A DNA stretch of 64,000 nucleotides, taken from Methylosinus sporium (GTDB lineage Bacteria; Pseudomonadota; Alphaproteobacteria; Rhizobiales; Beijerinckiaceae). How positions within the stretch are numbered: the stretch's first letter is position 1; each line of letters opens with the position of its first letter. The notes below the pieces were generated by a model. It had not been told where the DNA came from. It was given only the letters and a program-made list of their open reading frames with translations, and ran no database searches. The position numbers and the translations under genes are program-made. The DNA lies in the NCBI RefSeq assembly GCF_003113265.1, contig NZ_PUIV01000005.1:1-64000 (forward strand), given 5' to 3'. Below, in pieces: positions 41,905 to 51,315 of the stretch.

Positions 41905-43518
41905 ATGGTGTTCCGCGGCAGTTTCGCGCGTGCGTCCATTCTGGCGTTCGCAGTCGGGCTCGGTTCGTCCTTCGTCGTTGCGCATGGCGCAGACGCCGCG
42001 CCGCGCGCGCCCTTTCGCGGGCCGCTGGCCGTCGCGCCGCCGCCGCTGGTTCGGCAGCTCGAGGTTTCTCGGCCGCCAATCGGCGAGCCGCCGGCCGAGC
42101 TCTTCCCGCCGCCGCGGACGTCGGCGCTGCTTCCCATCGCCAATTCCGTTTCGATCGTTCTCCCGCCCGCGGCCGGCGGTTTCGATGTCGCCGAGGCGCT
42201 GATCGGCGAGGCGCAGCGCGCTTTCGCCGACGCGCTCGACGCCTGGGAGAGCGCGGCGCGCGGCTCGGAGCAGCGCGCGCGGCGCAAAGCGATCGTCGCC
42301 TTTTATGCGCAGCGCGCCTATGCGCCGCTGTGGCGCGAGGGCGACTCCTGGCGCGCGTCCGCGCCGGCGGCCATAGAGCGGCTGAGCCGTGCGCGCGACG
42401 ATGGTCTCGATCTGCGTGGCCTCGCCTATCCTTCGGAGACGAAGCTCGGCGGCGACGCCGATGAATTCGCTTTGTCGGAGGCGGTCGTCGCTTATGCGAT
42501 TCAGGCGTCCGGCGGGCGCGTCGATCCGCGGCGCTTGTCGCGGCTCATCAGCGCGCATCCCGCTCTGCTGGAGCCGGGCGCCGCGCTCGCGACCATCGCC
42601 GCCGCGGGATCGCGCGCCGGCGATCGTCTACAAGACTATAATCCGCCGCATGAGGGCTATCGCGCGCTGCGCGCCAAGCTGGTCGAGCTGCGCAGCGCTG
42701 GTCTGCCGGAGCTGGACAGGCGTTTCGCCGCGGCGTCGCATTCGCTCGCGCGTGACGCCGATCCGCGCGCGCAGGCGCCGAGCGCGCCGCCGCGCCGCTC
42801 CAATGCGCAGGTGGAGGCCGAGATCATCGCCAATATGGAGCGCTGGCGCTGGCTGCCGCGCGAGCTCGGCGAGAGCCGCATAGAGGTGAATATTCCGGAT
42901 TTCGAGCTCGCCGTGGTGCGCGACGGGCAGGTGGCGCATCGCGCCCGCGTCATCGTGGGCAAGGAGGGCACGCCGACGCCGGTGTTCTCGGACAAGATGC
43001 AATTCATCATCGTCAATCCCTATTGGAATGTGCCGCCCTCGATTCTGACGAAGGAGATGCTGCCCAAATTCGGCGGCGATCTTAGCGCTATCGCCGCGCG
43101 CGGCTATGAGGTGATCACCCGCAAGGGACAGACTTTCGTGCGGCAGAAGCCGGGCGAAGCCAATGCGCTCGGGCGCATCAAATTCATGTTCCCGAACGAC
43201 TTCTCCGTCTATCTGCACGACACGCCCAATCATGGGCTGTTCACTTCGGCGCATCGCGCCTTGAGCCATGGCTGCGTGCGCGTCGATCAGCCCTTCCGCC
43301 TCGCCGAGGCGGTGCTGGGGCCGGGCAGCGGCTGGCCGGAGGAGCGCGTCCGCAAGCTCGTCGGCTCCAGCGAGCGCTACATAAATCTCGCGCGGCCGCT
43401 GCCGATCCACATCGAATATTTCACCGCTTTCGTCGATGAGAACGGCCGCCTGCAATTGCGCGGCGATCTCTACGGCTATTCCGCCAAGGTACGGCAGGCG
43501 CTGGGGCTCGAGGGGTAA
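41905..43518 (+). CDS. L,D-transpeptidase of the YcbB/LdtD type
   Basis: A 537-residue exported enzyme. A signal peptide (about 1-32, ending H-G-A-D-A-A) is followed by a PG-binding/scaffold region and a YkuD catalytic domain (about 315-510). The catalytic domain has H-D-T-P-N-H-G-L-F and the cysteine motif S-H-G-C-V-R-V. Such large LDTs crosslink peptidoglycan by 3-3 linkages. The AGGAG site before 41905 favours this ATG over one 15 bp upstream. A second, smaller LDT lies at 54 kb, so 3-3 crosslinking or lipoprotein attachment is well represented. Confidence 0.9.
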   Translation: MVFRGSFARASILAFAVGLGSSFVVAHGADAAPRAPFRGPLAVAPPPLVRQLEVSRPPIGEPPAELFPPPRTSALLPIANSVSIVLPPAAGGFDVAEALIGEAQRAFADALDAWESAARGSEQRARRKAIVAFYAQRAYAPLWREGDSWRASAPAAIERLSRARDDGLDLRGLAYPSETKLGGDADEFALSEAVVAYAIQASGGRVDPRRLSRLISAHPALLEPGAALATIAAAGSRAGDRLQDYNPPHEGYRALRAKLVELRSAGLPELDRRFAAASHSLARDADPRAQAPSAPPRRSNAQVEAEIIANMERWRWLPRELGESRIEVNIPDFELAVVRDGQVAHRARVIVGKEGTPTPVFSDKMQFIIVNPYWNVPPSILTKEMLPKFGGDLSAIAARGYEVITRKGQTFVRQKPGEANALGRIKFMFPNDFSVYLHDTPNHGLFTSAHRALSHGCVRVDQPFRLAEAVLGPGSGWPEERVRKLVGSSERYINLARPLPIHIEYFTAFVDENGRLQLRGDLYGYSAKVRQALGLEG

Positions 43519-43564
43519 GCATTATATGGGTTGCGAGCCCCTGAAGGCTCGCCTTTCCTCGACG

Positions 43565-44890
43565 TCACAGAGTCGGCGCATAGCCGAAGGCTTGGTTCAA
43601 TCGCGACAATGCGACGCCGAGGTCGATCGCCGCGCTCGCCCGCGCGCGCTGCGCGTCGAGCTGCAATTGGCGCACGCGATAGAGATCGAAAGCGTTGATC
43701 TCGCCGAGCCGGAAGGAACGTCGCGCGAGATCGAATTGTTCGGTCGCGACCGAAAGGCGCTTGGCGGCGAGGCCATCGGCGCGTCGCGCCGCGGCGACGG
43801 CTGCGCGGGCGGCGTTGATCTCCGCGGCGACGAACCTTTGCGCGCGGCCGAATTCGGCGTTGGCGCGATCGAATTCCGCCTGCGCCTCGGCGATGCGCGG
43901 AATGTTGCGGCCGGGCGTCGGCAGCGGAATGCGAAAGCGCACGCCGACTGTATTATTATTGGAGCGGATCGGATCTTCGGTGGCGGGCTCTGTGCCTTGC
44001 TCATTGCGGCCGAAGATGGCGATCTCCGGATTGTCGATGAAGCCCGTCTCGATGAGCCGCATCTGCGCCTGCGCCTTGGCGAGCGCGGCGATCGGCGCGC
44101 GCAGCGCGGGATGATCCTCCGGCGGGCGCGCCGGCAATGGCGCCTCCAGCGTTCCATCCGGCGTGGCGCCGTCGGTCAGCACCTCATAGGCGGCGCGCGC
44201 GGCCTTGGCGGCGGCGTCGGTCTGCGCCACTTCCGTCTCGGCGGCGAGCGTCTCATTGCGCGCGAGCAATTCGTCCTGCGCGGCGTTTTCGCCGAGCTCG
44301 ACGCGCCGCTTCATGTCATTGCCGATATCGCGCGCTGTCGCCAGACGATCGCGCGCGATGGCCGCGTCTTTCGCCGTGCGTTGCGCCGTCCACCAGGCGT
44401 CGCGCACCAGCGCCGCGACATCGAGCCGGCGCAGCGCCAGACGCTCGACGATCTCGGCGACGCCGGCGGTGACATTGAGCTCATAGGCCTCGCGTTCGCC
44501 CGGCAGCCAGATCGGCATTCCGATCTCGAGCTCGGATTCGCGATAGCCCTGCACATTGCCCTTCACCCGCTCCTGGCGAGAGCCGCCGAAGAAGGGCGAG
44601 CCGGGCGTGAAGGAATTGGCCTGGGCATAGCGCGAGGCCACGGCGCGGCGTTGCGCTTCCAGCGCGGCGCTCTGCGCATCTATGCCGAGCGCCTGATCGA
44701 GATGGCGCGCCAGCACCAGGCCGAAAGGTTTTGCCGGCGGCTTTGCTTTCGGCTTCGGCTTCGTCGGCGGCGCCTCGACGCCGGCGGGCAGGGGCGAGAG
44801 GCGCGCCTTCGGCTCTGCGGCCGCGCTCGCGGCCGAGAGAAGGACGAGCAGAAGCGGGAGGAGCGGACGACCGCCGAGAGAGCGTGTCAT
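43565..44890 (-). CDS. outer-membrane efflux protein (TolC/CzcC family)
   Basis: A 441-residue TolC-like channel subunit. A signal peptide (about 1-25, ending S-A-A-A) and a Pro/Lys-rich linker (P-T-K-P-K-P-K-A-K-P-P) precede two helical-barrel repeats, each with an A-L-x-x-Q/A-heptad pattern and E-I-N-A-A-R-A-A-V near the end. It forms the exit duct of a heavy-metal RND pump. Its start overlaps the RND gene by 4 bp (ATGA), so channel, pump and adaptor are one operon transcribed leftwards. Confidence 0.85.
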   Translation of the reverse strand: MTRSLGGRPLLPLLLVLLSAASAAAEPKARLSPLPAGVEAPPTKPKPKAKPPAKPFGLVLARHLDQALGIDAQSAALEAQRRAVASRYAQANSFTPGSPFFGGSRQERVKGNVQGYRESELEIGMPIWLPGEREAYELNVTAGVAEIVERLALRRLDVAALVRDAWWTAQRTAKDAAIARDRLATARDIGNDMKRRVELGENAAQDELLARNETLAAETEVAQTDAAAKAARAAYEVLTDGATPDGTLEAPLPARPPEDHPALRAPIAALAKAQAQMRLIETGFIDNPEIAIFGRNEQGTEPATEDPIRSNNNTVGVRFRIPLPTPGRNIPRIAEAQAEFDRANAEFGRAQRFVAAEINAARAAVAAARRADGLAAKRLSVATEQFDLARRSFRLGEINAFDLYRVRQLQLDAQRARASAAIDLGVALSRLNQAFGYAPTL

Positions 44891-47800
44891 CGGCGCTGAA
44901 TCCGCCAGCGAGAATCCGGCGTCGCCGAGGCGGGGGGGCGCGTCGCGGCGCGTCGGCGCAGCAGGCGCTTGAAGTCGAAGCGTTCGTAGAGAATGGGCAA
45001 GAGCAGCAGCGTGAGCGCGGTGGCGGTGACGAGGCCGCCGATGACGACGATGGCGAGCGGCCGTTGGATTTCTGCGCCCGGGCCCTTGGCGAAGAGGAAG
45101 GGCGCGAGGCCGAGCGCGGCGATGGTCGCGGTGAGCAGAACCGGGCGCATACGGCGGCGCGCGCCTTCGCGCACGGCCTCCGGTATGGCGCGGCCCTCGG
45201 CGACGAGCTTGTTGATATAGGAGATCAACACTACGCCATTGAGCACGGCGATGCCGATGAGCGCGATGAAGCCGACGGAAGCCGGCACGGAGAGGAATTC
45301 GCCGGAGAGCCACAGGCCGATGACGCCGCCGATCGCCGCGAAAGGCACGTTGCAGAAGACGAGCGCCGCCTGCGACAGGGAATTGAAGGTGAGATAGAGC
45401 AGAAGGAAGATGAGCCCCAGCGCCAGCGGCACGACGATGGCGAGCCGCGCCGAGGCGCGCTGCTGGTTCTCGAACTGCCCGCCCCAGACCAGCTCATAGC
45501 CCGGCGGCGTATGCACTTCCTTGGCGACGGCGGCCTTGGCCTCGTCGACGAAGCCGACGAGATCGCGTCCCGTGACATTGGAGAGCACGGTGGCGTAGCG
45601 CCGCGCCTCTTCGCGGATCACCTGTATCGGGCCGTTCTCGGCGCGTATGTCGGCGAGCTGCGACAGCTCCACCACCTTGCCGTCGGCGGAGACGACCGGC
45701 ACGCGGGCGAAATCCACCGGCGAGCGGCGCGAGACCGGATCGCCGCGAATGACCAGCGGCGTGCGCACCGGGCCCTCGAGCACGAGGCCGACCTGCGTGC
45801 CGTCCACCCATATGCGCAAGCCGTCCTGTATCTCGCTGGCGTTGAGGCCGAAGCGGCCGGCGGCCAGACGATCGATGCGCGTGGTGAGATAGCGCATTCC
45901 GTCATTCTGCAGCGCGAAGACGTCGCGCGAGCCGTCGATCTTGCGCAAGGTCCCGGCAATCTCGCGCGCGAGGCGGTTCAATTCGTCGATGTCGTCGCCG
46001 AACACTTTCACCACGACGTCGCCGCGCGCGCCGATGATCATCTCCTGCACGCGCATGTCGATCGGCTGCGAGAAAGCGTAGGAAATGCCGGGGAAAGTGT
46101 CGAGCACCTGGCGCATCTCGCCGAGCAGCCAGGCCATGTTCGGCTCGCGCCATTTGTCCATCGGCGCGAGCGTCAGGAACATGTCCGTCTCATTGAGGCC
46201 GACGGGATCGATGCCGAGCTCGTCGGCGCCGGCTCGCGCCATCACGCCCTTGATCTCCGGCACGCGCGCCATCAGCGCGCGCTCGATGCGCATGTCGGTC
46301 TCGGCGGTCATGTCGACGCTGATGGTCGGATGCTTGCGCACGGTGATGACCGGCGTGCCTTCGTCCATCACTGGCATGAAGGTCTGGCCGATGTGATTGG
46401 AGGCCAGCAGCGCCAGAGCGAGGCCGACAGTCACGGCGGCGCCGACGACCATCGGGCGCCGCAATGCGCGCTCGAGCAGCGGGTCGTAGAAGGCGGAGAT
46501 TTTGCGCACGAGCCAAGGCTCGTCGCTGCCGCCGGCGCGCAGCAGTGAGGCGGCCAGCGCCGGCACCACTGTGAGCGAGAGAATGAGCGCCGAGCCCATG
46601 GCGAAGGCGATGGTCAGCGCGACCGGCGCGAACAGCCGCCCCTCGAGCCCCTCGAGCGAGAGCAGCGGCAGGAAGACGGTGATGATGATGACGGCGCCGG
46701 AAACCAGCGGGCCGGCGACCTCGCGCGTCGATTCGTAAGTGATGCGAATGCGGTCTTGCAGGTCGGCCTTTTCCATTCCGGCGAGGCGATGCTCGACATT
46801 CTCGACGACGACGACGGCGCAATCGACCAATATGCCGATGGCGATGGCGAGGCCGCCGAGCGACATGATATTGGCCGAGAGCCCGTAGAGCCGCATGATG
46901 GCGAAAGTGGAGAGGGCGGCGAGCGGCAGGATCAGCGAGACGACGAGCGCGGCGCGCAGATTGCCGAGGAAGAGGAACAGCAGAATGACGACGAGGACGA
47001 TGGCCTCGATCAGCACTTTCTGCACGGTCCACACGGCTTTGGAGATGAGCTCGCTGCGATCGTAGAAAATCTCGACCTTTACGCCCTCCGGCAGGCGCGG
47101 TTTCAGCTCCTCGAGCTTGGCCTTGACGCCGGAGACGACGGTGCTGGCGTCGGCGCCGCGCAGGCCCAGCACCAGCGCCCAGACGGCCTCGTCCTCGCCG
47201 TTGCGCGTGGTGACGCCATTGCGGGCGAGCGCGCCGTTGCGCACCTCGGCGACATCGCCGACGCGCACGATTCCGGTCGGCCGCGCGGCGACGACGACGG
47301 ATCGTATGTCCTCGAGCGTGCGCAGCCGTCCCTCGGCGCGCACCAGCAGCGCCTCCTCGCCGTCGCGCACGCGGCCGGCGCCGTCATTGCGGTTGTTCTC
47401 CTCGAGCGCGTCCTTCAGCATCTTGACCGTGATGCCGCGCGCCGCCATGGCCGGCGGCGAGGGCGCGACCTCGAAAGTGCGCACATAGCCGCCGAGCACA
47501 TTGACGTCGGCGACGCCGGGCAGGCCGCGCAATGCGGGACGAATGGTCCAATCGACGAGGCTGCGCTGCTCGGTGGGCGTGAGGCCGCCGCCGACGAGGG
47601 TGAACATCAGCATTTCGGCGAGCGGCGTGACGATGGGCGCGAGGCCTCCCGAGGCGCCCGCCGGCAATTGGTCGGCGACCGAGGCGAGGCGCTCGTTCAC
47701 TTGCGTGCGCGCCCAGAAGATGTCCGTGCCTTCGCTGAATTCGAAAGTGAGCAGCGCCACCGAATAGCGCGTTGTCGAGCGCATACGCACGAGATTGGGA

Positions 47801-48027
47801 ATGCCGCGCGCGGCGATCTCGATCGGCGCGGTGACGCGGTTCTCCAGCTCTTCCGGCGTCAGGCCCGGCGCGCGCATGGAGACGAGCACTTGCGCCGGCG
47901 CGACATCGGGAAAAGCGTCGATCGGCAGCTTGGAATAGGCGTGCGCGCCCCAGACCGCGAGAGCGATCGCCGCGAGAAAGACGAGGAGCCTCTGGCCGAG
48001 CGCCGCTTTGATGAGTTTATCGAGCAT
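44887..48027 (-). CDS. heavy-metal efflux RND transporter permease (CzcA/CusA family)
   Basis: A 1046-residue HME-RND proton antiporter with 12 helices and two large periplasmic loops. N-terminal P-I-D-A-F-P-D-V-A-P-A-Q-V, the helix-4 motif G-I-L-V-D-C-A-V-V-V-V-E-N with its acidic proton-relay residue, and the late G-V-V-L-I-S-Y-I-N-K-L are present. The helix-4 signature is neither the classic CzcA (D-F-G-x-x-V-D-G-A) nor CusA (V-D-A-A-I-V-M-I-E-N) type, so the metal is uncertain. It sits between the TolC-like and adaptor genes and is probably controlled by the two-component system at 49.3 kb. Confidence 0.9.
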   Translation of the reverse strand: MLDKLIKAALGQRLLVFLAAIALAVWGAHAYSKLPIDAFPDVAPAQVLVSMRAPGLTPEELENRVTAPIEIAARGIPNLVRMRSTTRYSVALLTFEFSEGTDIFWARTQVNERLASVADQLPAGASGGLAPIVTPLAEMLMFTLVGGGLTPTEQRSLVDWTIRPALRGLPGVADVNVLGGYVRTFEVAPSPPAMAARGITVKMLKDALEENNRNDGAGRVRDGEEALLVRAEGRLRTLEDIRSVVVAARPTGIVRVGDVAEVRNGALARNGVTTRNGEDEAVWALVLGLRGADASTVVSGVKAKLEELKPRLPEGVKVEIFYDRSELISKAVWTVQKVLIEAIVLVVILLFLFLGNLRAALVVSLILPLAALSTFAIMRLYGLSANIMSLGGLAIAIGILVDCAVVVVENVEHRLAGMEKADLQDRIRITYESTREVAGPLVSGAVIIITVFLPLLSLEGLEGRLFAPVALTIAFAMGSALILSLTVVPALAASLLRAGGSDEPWLVRKISAFYDPLLERALRRPMVVGAAVTVGLALALLASNHIGQTFMPVMDEGTPVITVRKHPTISVDMTAETDMRIERALMARVPEIKGVMARAGADELGIDPVGLNETDMFLTLAPMDKWREPNMAWLLGEMRQVLDTFPGISYAFSQPIDMRVQEMIIGARGDVVVKVFGDDIDELNRLAREIAGTLRKIDGSRDVFALQNDGMRYLTTRIDRLAAGRFGLNASEIQDGLRIWVDGTQVGLVLEGPVRTPLVIRGDPVSRRSPVDFARVPVVSADGKVVELSQLADIRAENGPIQVIREEARRYATVLSNVTGRDLVGFVDEAKAAVAKEVHTPPGYELVWGGQFENQQRASARLAIVVPLALGLIFLLLYLTFNSLSQAALVFCNVPFAAIGGVIGLWLSGEFLSVPASVGFIALIGIAVLNGVVLISYINKLVAEGRAIPEAVREGARRRMRPVLLTATIAALGLAPFLFAKGPGAEIQRPLAIVVIGGLVTATALTLLLLPILYERFDFKRLLRRRAATRPPASATPDSRWRIQRR

Positions 48028-48039
48028 GTCGCCTTTCGC

Positions 48040-49164
48040 TCACTTAGCGCTCGGATCCTTGGCCGCCAGCTCGGCGAGCAGGGTCAGCATTCCGCGCGTC
48101 GCCACTTGATCTGCGGCCGAGAGCGGCCCTTGAATCGACGCGGATTGCGGCGTCTCCGAGACGAGGGTGACCGGCACGGCGCGAAAACCATCCGCAGAGC
48201 GCAGAAACACCCAGTCTTTGTCGCGATAATGGACCACGGCGTCGGCCGGCACGCGCCAGAGCGTCCCGCCCGTTCCTTTGATGCGCAAAATGGCCTGCAC
48301 CGCCTGTCCCGGTCGAATCGGGGATTTGCCGGGCGAGAATTCCGCGACCGCAGTGACCGATTGCGTCGCCGGATCGACGGTGCGGCCGATGCGGATGAGC
48401 TTGCCGTCGACGCCATGGCTCGGCAGCACGACCTTATCCGTGCGGTCCAGGGCGGCGGCGCGACCGGTCGGGATTTGCAGATTGACCCAGATCGGCTTGA
48501 GCCGCGCTATTGTGACGAGCGGGGCGGCGGCCATCACGCGGTCGCCTACAGTGGCGTGGCGGGCGAGGATGACGCCGGACACGGGCGCGCGCACGGTGAG
48601 GGCCGCGCCGAGCTTGCGCTCCTTGCGCAAGGTCTCGATCGCCTGCTCGCTCATGCCGTCGAGCGCCAGCAGCTGGCCGCGCTCGTCGAGCAGCGAGCGC
48701 GCCTGCGCCGCCTCGGCGCGCGTCACCAGCAGGCGGCGCTCGGCGATGATGCGTTCCTTGTAGAGCTGCTCGTCGCGGCGCAGCTTCTCGGTGGCCAGCG
48801 CGGCGTCGGCGGCGGCCTGGAGGAAAGCGCGCTGCGCCTCGATCAGCTCGGAGGATTTCAAGGTGGCGATGGGGTCGCCCTCCTTCACCTCCTCGTCCGG
48901 CGAGACCAGAATAGTCTCGACGAGGCCGGCGGCGGGAGCGGCCACCATGCGCAATTGTTGCGGCGGAACCGCCACGACTCCCGGCGCGACCAGCTCGTCC
49001 GAGCCGGAGCTCTTTTCCACCGGCTTGGTCTCTATGCCCGCGGCCTGGACATCCTGGTCGCGCAGCGGAATGGCGATCTCGTCCGCGGCGACGGCCGCGC
49101 TCGCGAAAAGCGCGCCGGCGAGGCCGACAGCGAGAACAAGATGCTGAAACTTTTGTCTTTTCAT
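48040..49164 (-). CDS. RND efflux periplasmic adaptor (CzcB/CusB type)
   Basis: A 374-residue membrane-fusion protein. A signal peptide (about 1-26, ending A-A-V-A-A) is followed by a lipoyl/hairpin core with V-R-A-P-V-S-G-V-I-L-A-R-H-A-T-V-G-D-R-V and a C-terminal membrane-proximal domain. No N-terminal metal-chaperone (CusF-like Met-rich) extension is seen. It connects the RND pump to the outer-membrane channel. It is first in the operon and begins 133 bp from the divergent response-regulator gene, which likely controls it. Confidence 0.87.
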   Translation of the reverse strand: MKRQKFQHLVLAVGLAGALFASAAVAADEIAIPLRDQDVQAAGIETKPVEKSSGSDELVAPGVVAVPPQQLRMVAAPAAGLVETILVSPDEEVKEGDPIATLKSSELIEAQRAFLQAAADAALATEKLRRDEQLYKERIIAERRLLVTRAEAAQARSLLDERGQLLALDGMSEQAIETLRKERKLGAALTVRAPVSGVILARHATVGDRVMAAAPLVTIARLKPIWVNLQIPTGRAAALDRTDKVVLPSHGVDGKLIRIGRTVDPATQSVTAVAEFSPGKSPIRPGQAVQAILRIKGTGGTLWRVPADAVVHYRDKDWVFLRSADGFRAVPVTLVSETPQSASIQGPLSAADQVATRGMLTLLAELAAKDPSAK

Positions 49165-49296
49165 TCCGCCTGGAACCGGTCTTTGCGTCGGGGCGCAATT
49201 TCGCTTATCGAAGCTGACGAAAAGCTGACGAGCTCGAACTCGACGCTGACGCGACGACCAATATTCGAGCGGATCATAGCATCGCAGCCTCGACAC

Positions 49297-49959
49297 ATGC
49301 GAATTTTGCTGGTGGAAGACGACGAGCGCATTTCCCGCGATGTGGCGAAGGCGCTGCAAGCGGCGGGCTATGTCGTCGACGCCGTCGCCAATGGCGAAGA
49401 GGCTTGGTTTCTCGGCGACACCGAGAATTTCGCGGCCGTCATTCTCGATCTCGGCCTGCCCGGCCTCGATGGGCTCGCCGTGCTCGAGCGCTGGCGCGAG
49501 CAGGGCCGCCGCACCCCCGTCCTGGCCCTGAGCGCGCGCGGCTCCTGGAGCGAGCGCGTCGCCGGCATAGACGCGGGCGCCGATGATTATCTACCCAAGC
49601 CTTTCCAGCCAGAGGAATTGCTGGCGCGGCTGCGCTCCATCATCCGCCGCTCGGCCGGCCACGCCTCCTCGGTGACGCGCAATGGCGCGCTCTCGCTCGA
49701 CGAGCGCAGCATGACGATCCGGCTGGACGAAACGCCGATCGAGCTCACGGCGATCGAATATCGGCTTGTCGCCTATCTTCTGCATCGGCGCGGGCAGGTG
49801 GTTCCGCAATCGGATCTCGCCGAGCATGTCTATGGCCATGACCAGCAGAGCTCCAACGCCGTGGAAGTGCTGATCGGCCGCGTGCGCAAGAAGCTCGGCG
49901 CACAGGCGATCGAGACCAAGCGCGGCTTCGGCTATTCGATGCCCGATCTCGACGCATGA
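49297..49959 (+). CDS. OmpR-family response regulator of the metal efflux locus
   Basis: A 220-residue two-component regulator. The receiver domain has acidic pocket E7-D8-D9, phospho-acceptor D51 in I-L-D-L-G-L-P-G-L-D-G-L and the invariant lysine in L-P-K-P-F. The winged-helix output domain (about 125-218) has L-T-A-I-E-Y-R-L-V-A-Y-L-L-H-R and V-E-V-L-I-G-R-V-R-K-K-L, of the QseB/PmrA subgroup. It overlaps the sensor kinase by 4 bp and is divergent from the CzcBAC-type operon, the standard metal-responsive layout. Confidence 0.92.
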   Translation: MRILLVEDDERISRDVAKALQAAGYVVDAVANGEEAWFLGDTENFAAVILDLGLPGLDGLAVLERWREQGRRTPVLALSARGSWSERVAGIDAGADDYLPKPFQPEELLARLRSIIRRSAGHASSVTRNGALSLDERSMTIRLDETPIELTAIEYRLVAYLLHRRGQVVPQSDLAEHVYGHDQQSSNAVEVLIGRVRKKLGAQAIETKRGFGYSMPDLDA

Positions 49960-51308
49960 GAACGCGCTCGCTGCGCCTGCGGCTGTTCCTCTTCGGAGCG
50001 GCCGCCATCGCCGGCGCGCTGGCGCTGGCCGGCTTCGTGCTGGTGCTCTTGTTCGAGCATCACGTCGAACGCACGATGGACGACGATATAGAAACCTACG
50101 TCCGCCAGCTCGTCTCCGATCTCGCCGTCGATGCGGACGGGCGTCTGCGCGTCATCACGGCGACGCCGGACCCGCGATTCGCGCGTTTTCGCTCCGGCTT
50201 CTATTGGCAGGTGGCGAGCGACGACGGCCGCGACGTCGAGCGTTCCGCCTCGCTCGGCGAAGAGGCGCTCGAGTTTCCGGCCGGCTGCGCCGCCACGGAT
50301 CGGGTTTATTATCACCGCCTGCGCGGGCCCTGGGGCAATGCGCTGCTCGGCGGGCAGCGCTGCATCGCGCTCGGCGGCGTGTCGGCGCTCCGCATTCGCG
50401 TGCTGGTGGCGCTCGATCTGGCCGGCGTCGTCCGCGCCCGCGACGCTTTCGCGACGGAGCTCGTGGCGGCGCTGTTTCTCATCGCGGTCGGGCTGACTTT
50501 CGCCACCTGGATTCAGGTCGGGCTCGGCCTCGCGCCGCTGGCCGGGCTCGGCGCGGCGGTGGGCGAGATCGCCAAGGGCCGCCGCCGCCGGCTCGATGCG
50601 CTGGCCCTGCCGGAGGTGCAGCCGCTCATCGACGAGGTGAACGGCCTGCTGGACGAGCGCGACAAGGAGATAGAGCGCGCGCGCAATCGCGCCGCCGACC
50701 TCGCCCATGGGCTGAAGACGCCGCTCACCGCGCTCGCCGCCGACGCCCGCCTGCTGCGCGAGAAGGGCGAGACGGAGATCGCCCGCTCGCTCGACCGCAT
50801 CGGCGACGCCATGCATCGCCATGTCGCGCGCGAGCTGGCGCGGGCGAGGAGCCGCGGCCTCGCGCGGGGCGGCGCGCCGACGCCGGTCGCGGAAGTGGTG
50901 GACGCGCTGGCGCGCACTTTGGCCTCGGCGGGGACGGAGGCGCGTTTCGACATGCGCATCGCGCCGGATCTGCGCGTCGCCGTCGATCGCGTCGATCTGA
51001 TGGAAATCCTCGGCAATCTCATGGAGAATGCGGCGCGCCATGCGCGCGCGCGCATTCGCGTTTCGGCCTCGGCGGGCCGCTTCGTCGTCGAGGATGACGG
51101 GCCGGGCCTGCCGGAGGGCAGCGAGGCGCTGATCCGCCGTCGCGGCGGCCGTCTCGACGAGACCGGCGGCGCCGGCCTCGGCCTCGCCATCGTGCAGGAC
51201 GTTCTCGACGCCTATGGCGCGGACATGCGCTTCTCGCGCTCTTCGCTCGGCGGGCTGCGTGTGGAGGTGGACTTATCCGGCGCCGCCGAATTTCCTGCGG
51301 CGGGCTGA
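49956..51308 (+). CDS. sensor histidine kinase
   Basis: A 450-residue kinase with an N-terminal helix (about 11-33), a ~130-residue periplasmic sensor region containing two cysteines (C111, C136), a second helix (about 167-190), a HAMP segment, H-box A-D-L-A-H251-G-L-K-T-P-L, and an ATPase domain with N-L-M-E-N-A-A-R-H-A, D-D-G-P-G-L-P and G-G-A-G-L-G-L-A-I-V. The cysteine pair in the sensor might form a disulfide or bind metal. Coupled to the response regulator by ATGA. Confidence 0.92.
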   Translation: MRTRSLRLRLFLFGAAAIAGALALAGFVLVLLFEHHVERTMDDDIETYVRQLVSDLAVDADGRLRVITATPDPRFARFRSGFYWQVASDDGRDVERSASLGEEALEFPAGCAATDRVYYHRLRGPWGNALLGGQRCIALGGVSALRIRVLVALDLAGVVRARDAFATELVAALFLIAVGLTFATWIQVGLGLAPLAGLGAAVGEIAKGRRRRLDALALPEVQPLIDEVNGLLDERDKEIERARNRAADLAHGLKTPLTALAADARLLREKGETEIARSLDRIGDAMHRHVARELARARSRGLARGGAPTPVAEVVDALARTLASAGTEARFDMRIAPDLRVAVDRVDLMEILGNLMENAARHARARIRVSASAGRFVVEDDGPGLPEGSEALIRRRGGRLDETGGAGLGLAIVQDVLDAYGADMRFSRSSLGGLRVEVDLSGAAEFPAAG

Positions 51309-51315
51309 GCGCCGC

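Noticed and set aside
46756-49959. A 1067-codon plus-strand frame across the efflux operon
   Set aside because: It is the antisense of the RND and adaptor genes; only its last 220 codons (from 49297) are a real response regulator.
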